Positions 6,044 through 8,496 of a DNA stretch of 8,496 nucleotides are shown here, piece by piece. The DNA is from an uncultured Bacilli bacterium. Its GTDB lineage: Bacteria; Bacillota_I; Bacilli_A; RF39; UBA660. The stretch lies in NCBI GenBank assembly GCA_910586635.1, contig CAJUJA010000053.1:1-8496 (forward strand), given 5' to 3'. Both the position numbers and the translations under genes were made by a program. Position 1 is the stretch's first letter. The number at the start of each line of letters is the position of its first letter. Below the pieces are notes generated by a model, which did no database searches, was not told where the DNA came from, and saw only the letters and a program-made list of their open reading frames with translations.

Positions 6044-7660
6044 CTATTCATTATAAGTATCGGGTAAATCATTTTCAAATAAGGCATATACATCCTTTTT
6101 ATTTTGGCTAGCTAGTTGATTAATAAAATCATATGAAGTCCTAACATCATTATAGACAATAATCTTTTCCTTATCAAAACCATTTTCTATAAGACCTTCA
6201 TAAATGGGCTTCGTGTGCTCTTCTCCAATTAGCACTACATAATCAGCAACTTCTGCAATCTGACTTCCAAATTCTTTATTGTACTTTTCTTCCATTTTTC
6301 CAAGTTCAATCATTCCTGGTGTTACTACTACTTTAATACCTGGCATCATACCTAATACCTCTACAGCACTCTTTGCACCCACTGGATTCGAATTATAAGC
6401 ATCATCTATTTGATAAAAATTACCTAATTTTTTTAATTCCAAACGGTGTTCTACAGCTTTAACACCTCTAACCGCTTGTTGTAACTCAGAAATAGAAATT
6501 CCAAATTTACGTCCTAATGCAAGGGAAGCTAAAATATTATAAACATTATGCCTACCTAACAATTTGGTTTGAAATTCATATTTTTCCTTTTCCTCCTTAA
6601 ATTTCACCTTAAAGTTAGTTCCTTTATGATTACTTTTAATATCCATTGCCCTAACATCTACATCTTCATTATCAATCCCGATCCAAACAGTTTCTACTGG
6701 ATTTTGCAGTTGATAACTAACTTGTTTTTCATCATCCCCATTTAAAACTCCAATTCCATCACTAGGTAGAGACTCAATCAATTCAAACTTTGCTTTTTGA
6801 ATATTTTCCTGGCTACCAAAACTTTCTAAGTGAGCTGTTCCAATTCTAGTTAAAATTCCATATTTAGGATGTACCAAATCACATAGTTCTTTAATTTCTC
6901 CTCTTACATAAGCACCCATCTCTGCAATAAAAATTTCCGTAAATTTATCTAGATGATTATTAATTGTAATCATCAGACCGTTTGGAGTATTTAAATTTCT
7001 TGGAGTTGGTAAAGCATTATATTTAATATTAAGAATATCCGCTAAAATATTTTTACTACTAGTCTTTCCATAACTTCCAGTAATACCAATTACTTTTAAA
7101 TTTTTCCTACTTCTTAAGGTAGACTTTGCCTTATTTTGATAATAATAGTATACTCCTCTTTCATATGGAAAATTAATCATATTGGAAAGTAATACAACAA
7201 AATGATTGAAATAACTCATGATTACCAAAACAAGCAACATATACCAAATAATCTCAGTCTGATCTTTTTTATAAAATAAGATAATTATTGGAATCAAATA
7301 TAAAATAGTAGTTGTGATAATCAACCTTTTTACTCTTTTAGTAATCACTAAAGGCTTTTTAACCTGATCATTTTCTAAAAGTTTCGATAATCTAAAACAT
7401 TCAAAGGAAAAACATCCAATTAGAAGAATAGATAAAGCATATAAGATATGATCCAAATCATAGGCAATAAATGATCCAATGATTGTTAAAATGATGGCAA
7501 TTATTAAAATATTAAAATATCCTTTGTAATTTTTAGCCACCCACTTTAAATAACGATTATTCTCATTATATAAATTCTGCTGTAACATATGTAGAGATTT
7601 CTTTGATTGTACAATAACGGTTAATGAAATCAGTACCAAAAGAACAATATAGATTAGCAT
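6044..7660 (-). CDS. murF: MurF-type ligase with N-terminal membrane region
   Basis: The 538-residue protein has hydrophobic segments at about 1-18, 50-68, 71-88, 110-130 and 136-160, then a Mur ligase core. The core shows P-loop ITGSYGKTSSKN (193-204, K199), NTPNGL (224-229), EMGA (E247), GRHNVYN (369-375), EHRLE (404-408) and the MurF hallmark DDAYNSNP (419-426), followed by the C-terminal Rossmann-like domain. It should ligate D-Ala-D-Ala to UDP-MurNAc-tripeptide using ATP, directly after Ddl in the pathway. The ordinary MurF N-domain (about 85 residues binding the UDP-sugar) is not recognisable; a membrane region replaces it. The frame is open to a TTG at 7678, but ATG 7660 with AAGGAGG (7675-7669) at 8 bases is the better start. 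The site lies inside the hydrolase gene's last codons, one base separating stop and start. Another Mur ligase-like specificity is possible. Confidence 0.85.
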   Translation of the reverse strand: MLIYIVLLVLISLTVIVQSKKSLHMLQQNLYNENNRYLKWVAKNYKGYFNILIIAIILTIIGSFIAYDLDHILYALSILLIGCFSFECFRLSKLLENDQVKKPLVITKRVKRLIITTTILYLIPIIILFYKKDQTEIIWYMLLVLVIMSYFNHFVVLLSNMINFPYERGVYYYYQNKAKSTLRSRKNLKVIGITGSYGKTSSKNILADILNIKYNALPTPRNLNTPNGLMITINNHLDKFTEIFIAEMGAYVRGEIKELCDLVHPKYGILTRIGTAHLESFGSQENIQKAKFELIESLPSDGIGVLNGDDEKQVSYQLQNPVETVWIGIDNEDVDVRAMDIKSNHKGTNFKVKFKEEKEKYEFQTKLLGRHNVYNILASLALGRKFGISISELQQAVRGVKAVEHRLELKKLGNFYQIDDAYNSNPVGAKSAVEVLGMMPGIKVVVTPGMIELGKMEEKYNKEFGSQIAEVADYVVLIGEEHTKPIYEGLIENGFDKEKIIVYNDVRTSYDFINQLASQNKKDVYALFENDLPDTYNE

Positions 7661-7661
7661 T

Positions 7662-8393
7662 TTAATGACCTCCTTCAATAAATGACCCTATTATATTTAA
7701 AACCTGACCTAAATTTTCTAAATAGGCATAATGGGTTCCTGGTAAAACAACTAAACCAGCATCGATCATAATATTTTCTAAATCCTGTGCATCTATTAGA
7801 GGTGCTTCTGTATCATGATCCCCCCAAACCAATAAGGTAGGTTCTTCAATTCTTCTAGCCTCATTAGATAAATCCTCATTTACTGTATTTACTAAAATCT
7901 GTCTCATAAGAGGACTTGCAGCTTTATAATCACGTGAACCAATATATTTCTTCATTTTTTCCCCTAATATATCCATTCCAGGCAATTTTTTTAATGTCTT
8001 TAATAGCTTTACTTTCATAGGCATAGTTTGGTTTTTACGAATGCAAGGGCTTCCAAATAAAACCAACTTTTCTATTGGATGATCAGCTGAATATTTAATT
8101 GCAACTCTTCCACCAAAAGAATGTCCCATAATAATTGGTTTTTTTATATTTAACTGTTGAATCATAAATTCTACTAGCAAAGCATAATCATAAATAGACC
8201 AAGCATCTTTAGGTTCCTCGCTTTCTCCAAAACCTGGGAAATCAAGGATTGTCACTCTATACTTTTTGGATAAGGGATCTCCTAGTGGACTCATCATTTG
8301 AATATTTTGACCCCAACCATGAAGTAAAATAATATCTTTACCCTCACCATATTGTATGTAATTGACATCAATATCTTTAAACCTTATTTTCAT
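7662..8393 (-). CDS. Alpha/beta-fold hydrolase
   Basis: The 243-residue protein has the complete alpha/beta hydrolase pattern: oxyanion-hole HGWGQ (25-29), DFPGFGES (51-58), nucleophile elbow GHSFGG with S92, WGDHD with D194 as likely acid, and GTHY with H221. There is no signal peptide or membrane segment, so it acts in the cytoplasm. The substrate (ester, thioester or lactone) cannot be told; similarity is general. It is the first gene of the operon with murF and ddl, with its TAA one base before the murF ATG and its GGAGGT codons serving as the murF ribosome binding site. The tight coupling suggests a linked role in envelope precursor metabolism. Its own ribosome binding site is weak (GGTGA about 5 bases before the ATG). 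Confidence 0.9.
   Translation of the reverse strand: MKIRFKDIDVNYIQYGEGKDIILLHGWGQNIQMMSPLGDPLSKKYRVTILDFPGFGESEEPKDAWSIYDYALLVEFMIQQLNIKKPIIMGHSFGGRVAIKYSADHPIEKLVLFGSPCIRKNQTMPMKVKLLKTLKKLPGMDILGEKMKKYIGSRDYKAASPLMRQILVNTVNEDLSNEARRIEEPTLLVWGDHDTEAPLIDAQDLENIMIDAGLVVLPGTHYAYLENLGQVLNIIGSFIEGGH
7669..7675 (-). promoter_or_regulatory. murF ribosome binding site embedded in the hydrolase gene
   Basis: AAGGAGG on the - strand lies in the codons for the last residues (EGGH) of the hydrolase, 8 bases before the murF ATG at 7660. It decides the murF start in favour of this ATG over the in-frame TTG at 7678. Ribosomes finishing the hydrolase would be positioned to restart on murF. Confidence 0.85.
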
Positions 8394-8408
8394 AATTTCA
8401 CCAACTTT

Positions 8409-8417
8409 ATTATATCA
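8409..8417 (-). promoter_or_regulatory. Extended -10 promoter of the hydrolase-murF-ddl operon
   Basis: TGATATAAT on the - strand is a perfect extended -10 element (TATAAT at 8414-8409). The ATG at 8393 follows after only 15 bases, so a start near 8402 would give a leader of about 9 bases beginning at the weak GGTGA site. The sequence upstream is T/A-rich without a clear -35 box. Confidence 0.55.
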
Positions 8418-8426
8418 TAAGTAAAG

Positions 8427-8446
8427 AAAAAAGAGAAAGTCTTTTT
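8427..8446 (-). terminator. Possible weak terminator of a gene beyond the right edge
   Basis: On the - strand AAAAAGA (8446-8440) pairs with TCTTTTT (8434-8428) around a five-base loop and ends in T residues. The stem is very AT-rich with one G-C pair. It would sit just upstream of the operon promoter, as expected if another - strand gene lay beyond the contig end. It could equally be chance pairing of A and T runs. Confidence 0.25.
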
Positions 8447-8475
8447 AATAACTTTATCCCTTTTTACTTCATCTC

Positions 8476-8496
8476 AGATCGGAAGAGCACACGTCT
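8476..8496 (+). other. Illumina TruSeq adapter sequence (artefact)
   Basis: The last 21 bases begin with AGATCGGAAGAGC and continue exactly as the TruSeq indexed adapter (ending ACACGTCT). This is a library adapter left on the contig end, not genomic DNA. The genomic sequence should be taken to stop at 8475. Confidence 0.97.

Noticed and set aside
4213..7660. A MurT/GatD lipid II amidation pair formed by the Mur ligase and the amidotransferase-like protein
   Set aside because: The Mur ligase has the MurF hallmark DDAYNSNP and no zinc-ribbon as in MurT, and the amidotransferase resembles the gamma-glutamyl hydrolase branch rather than GatD. The two genes are also not adjacent.
7661..7678. TTG start for the MurF-like protein, six residues upstream
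   Set aside because: The TTG lies inside the hydrolase gene and before the AAGGAGG site. The ATG at 7660 is correctly spaced from that site.

Overview
The window reads as AT-rich DNA from a walled Gram-positive bacterium, most likely a low-GC Bacillota (Firmicute). The support is AGGAGG-type ribosome binding sites, TGnTATAAT promoters, a CCA-encoding tRNA gene, short intergenic gaps and peptidoglycan precursor genes. Tryptophan is written as TGG where checked and TGA is not needed as a sense codon, so the standard code applies. A gut member of the Bacilli (Erysipelotrichales- or RF39-like) would fit, but this is an impression and not a demonstrated placement. The last 21 bases (8476-8496) match the Illumina TruSeq adapter and are not genomic. 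The right edge is therefore a contig end with untrimmed adapter.

Left part (1-2563, + strand): a tRNA-Lys(CUU) gene with its own promoter is followed by a strong intrinsic terminator that touches the ribosome binding site of the next gene. That gene encodes a stand-alone 5'-3' exonuclease of the polymerase I N-domain/FEN family. After a 225-base spacer come a glycerophosphodiester phosphodiesterase with a shortened C-terminus and, 12 bases later, a P-loop kinase of unknown substrate. The kinase gene meets the opposing ABC transporter gene tail to tail: their stop codons overlap by 4 bases inside one bidirectional terminator hairpin.

Right part (2560-8393, all - strand): reading in the direction of transcription (right to left), an alpha/beta hydrolase gene, a MurF-type ligase gene and a D-Ala-D-Ala ligase gene form a tightly coupled operon. 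The murF ribosome binding site lies in the last codons of the hydrolase gene, and the ddl ribosome binding site overlaps the murF stop codon. Ddl makes D-Ala-D-Ala and MurF attaches it to the muramyl tripeptide, so the pair covers consecutive steps of cell-wall precursor synthesis. The MurF-like protein is unusual because a five-helix membrane region occupies the place of the normal substrate-binding N-domain. After a weak AT-rich terminator come a class-I glutamine amidotransferase-like hydrolase (peptidase C26 type) with no visible ribosome binding site, and an ABC half-exporter with its own promoter.

I found no CRISPR array, insertion sequence, phage module or clear defence system. The most notable features are the membrane-anchored MurF, the Ddl with a Lys/Gly-rich insert and tail, the compact terminator arrangements, and a GC-rich patch at 1156-1190 that may be a relic of a mobile intron.
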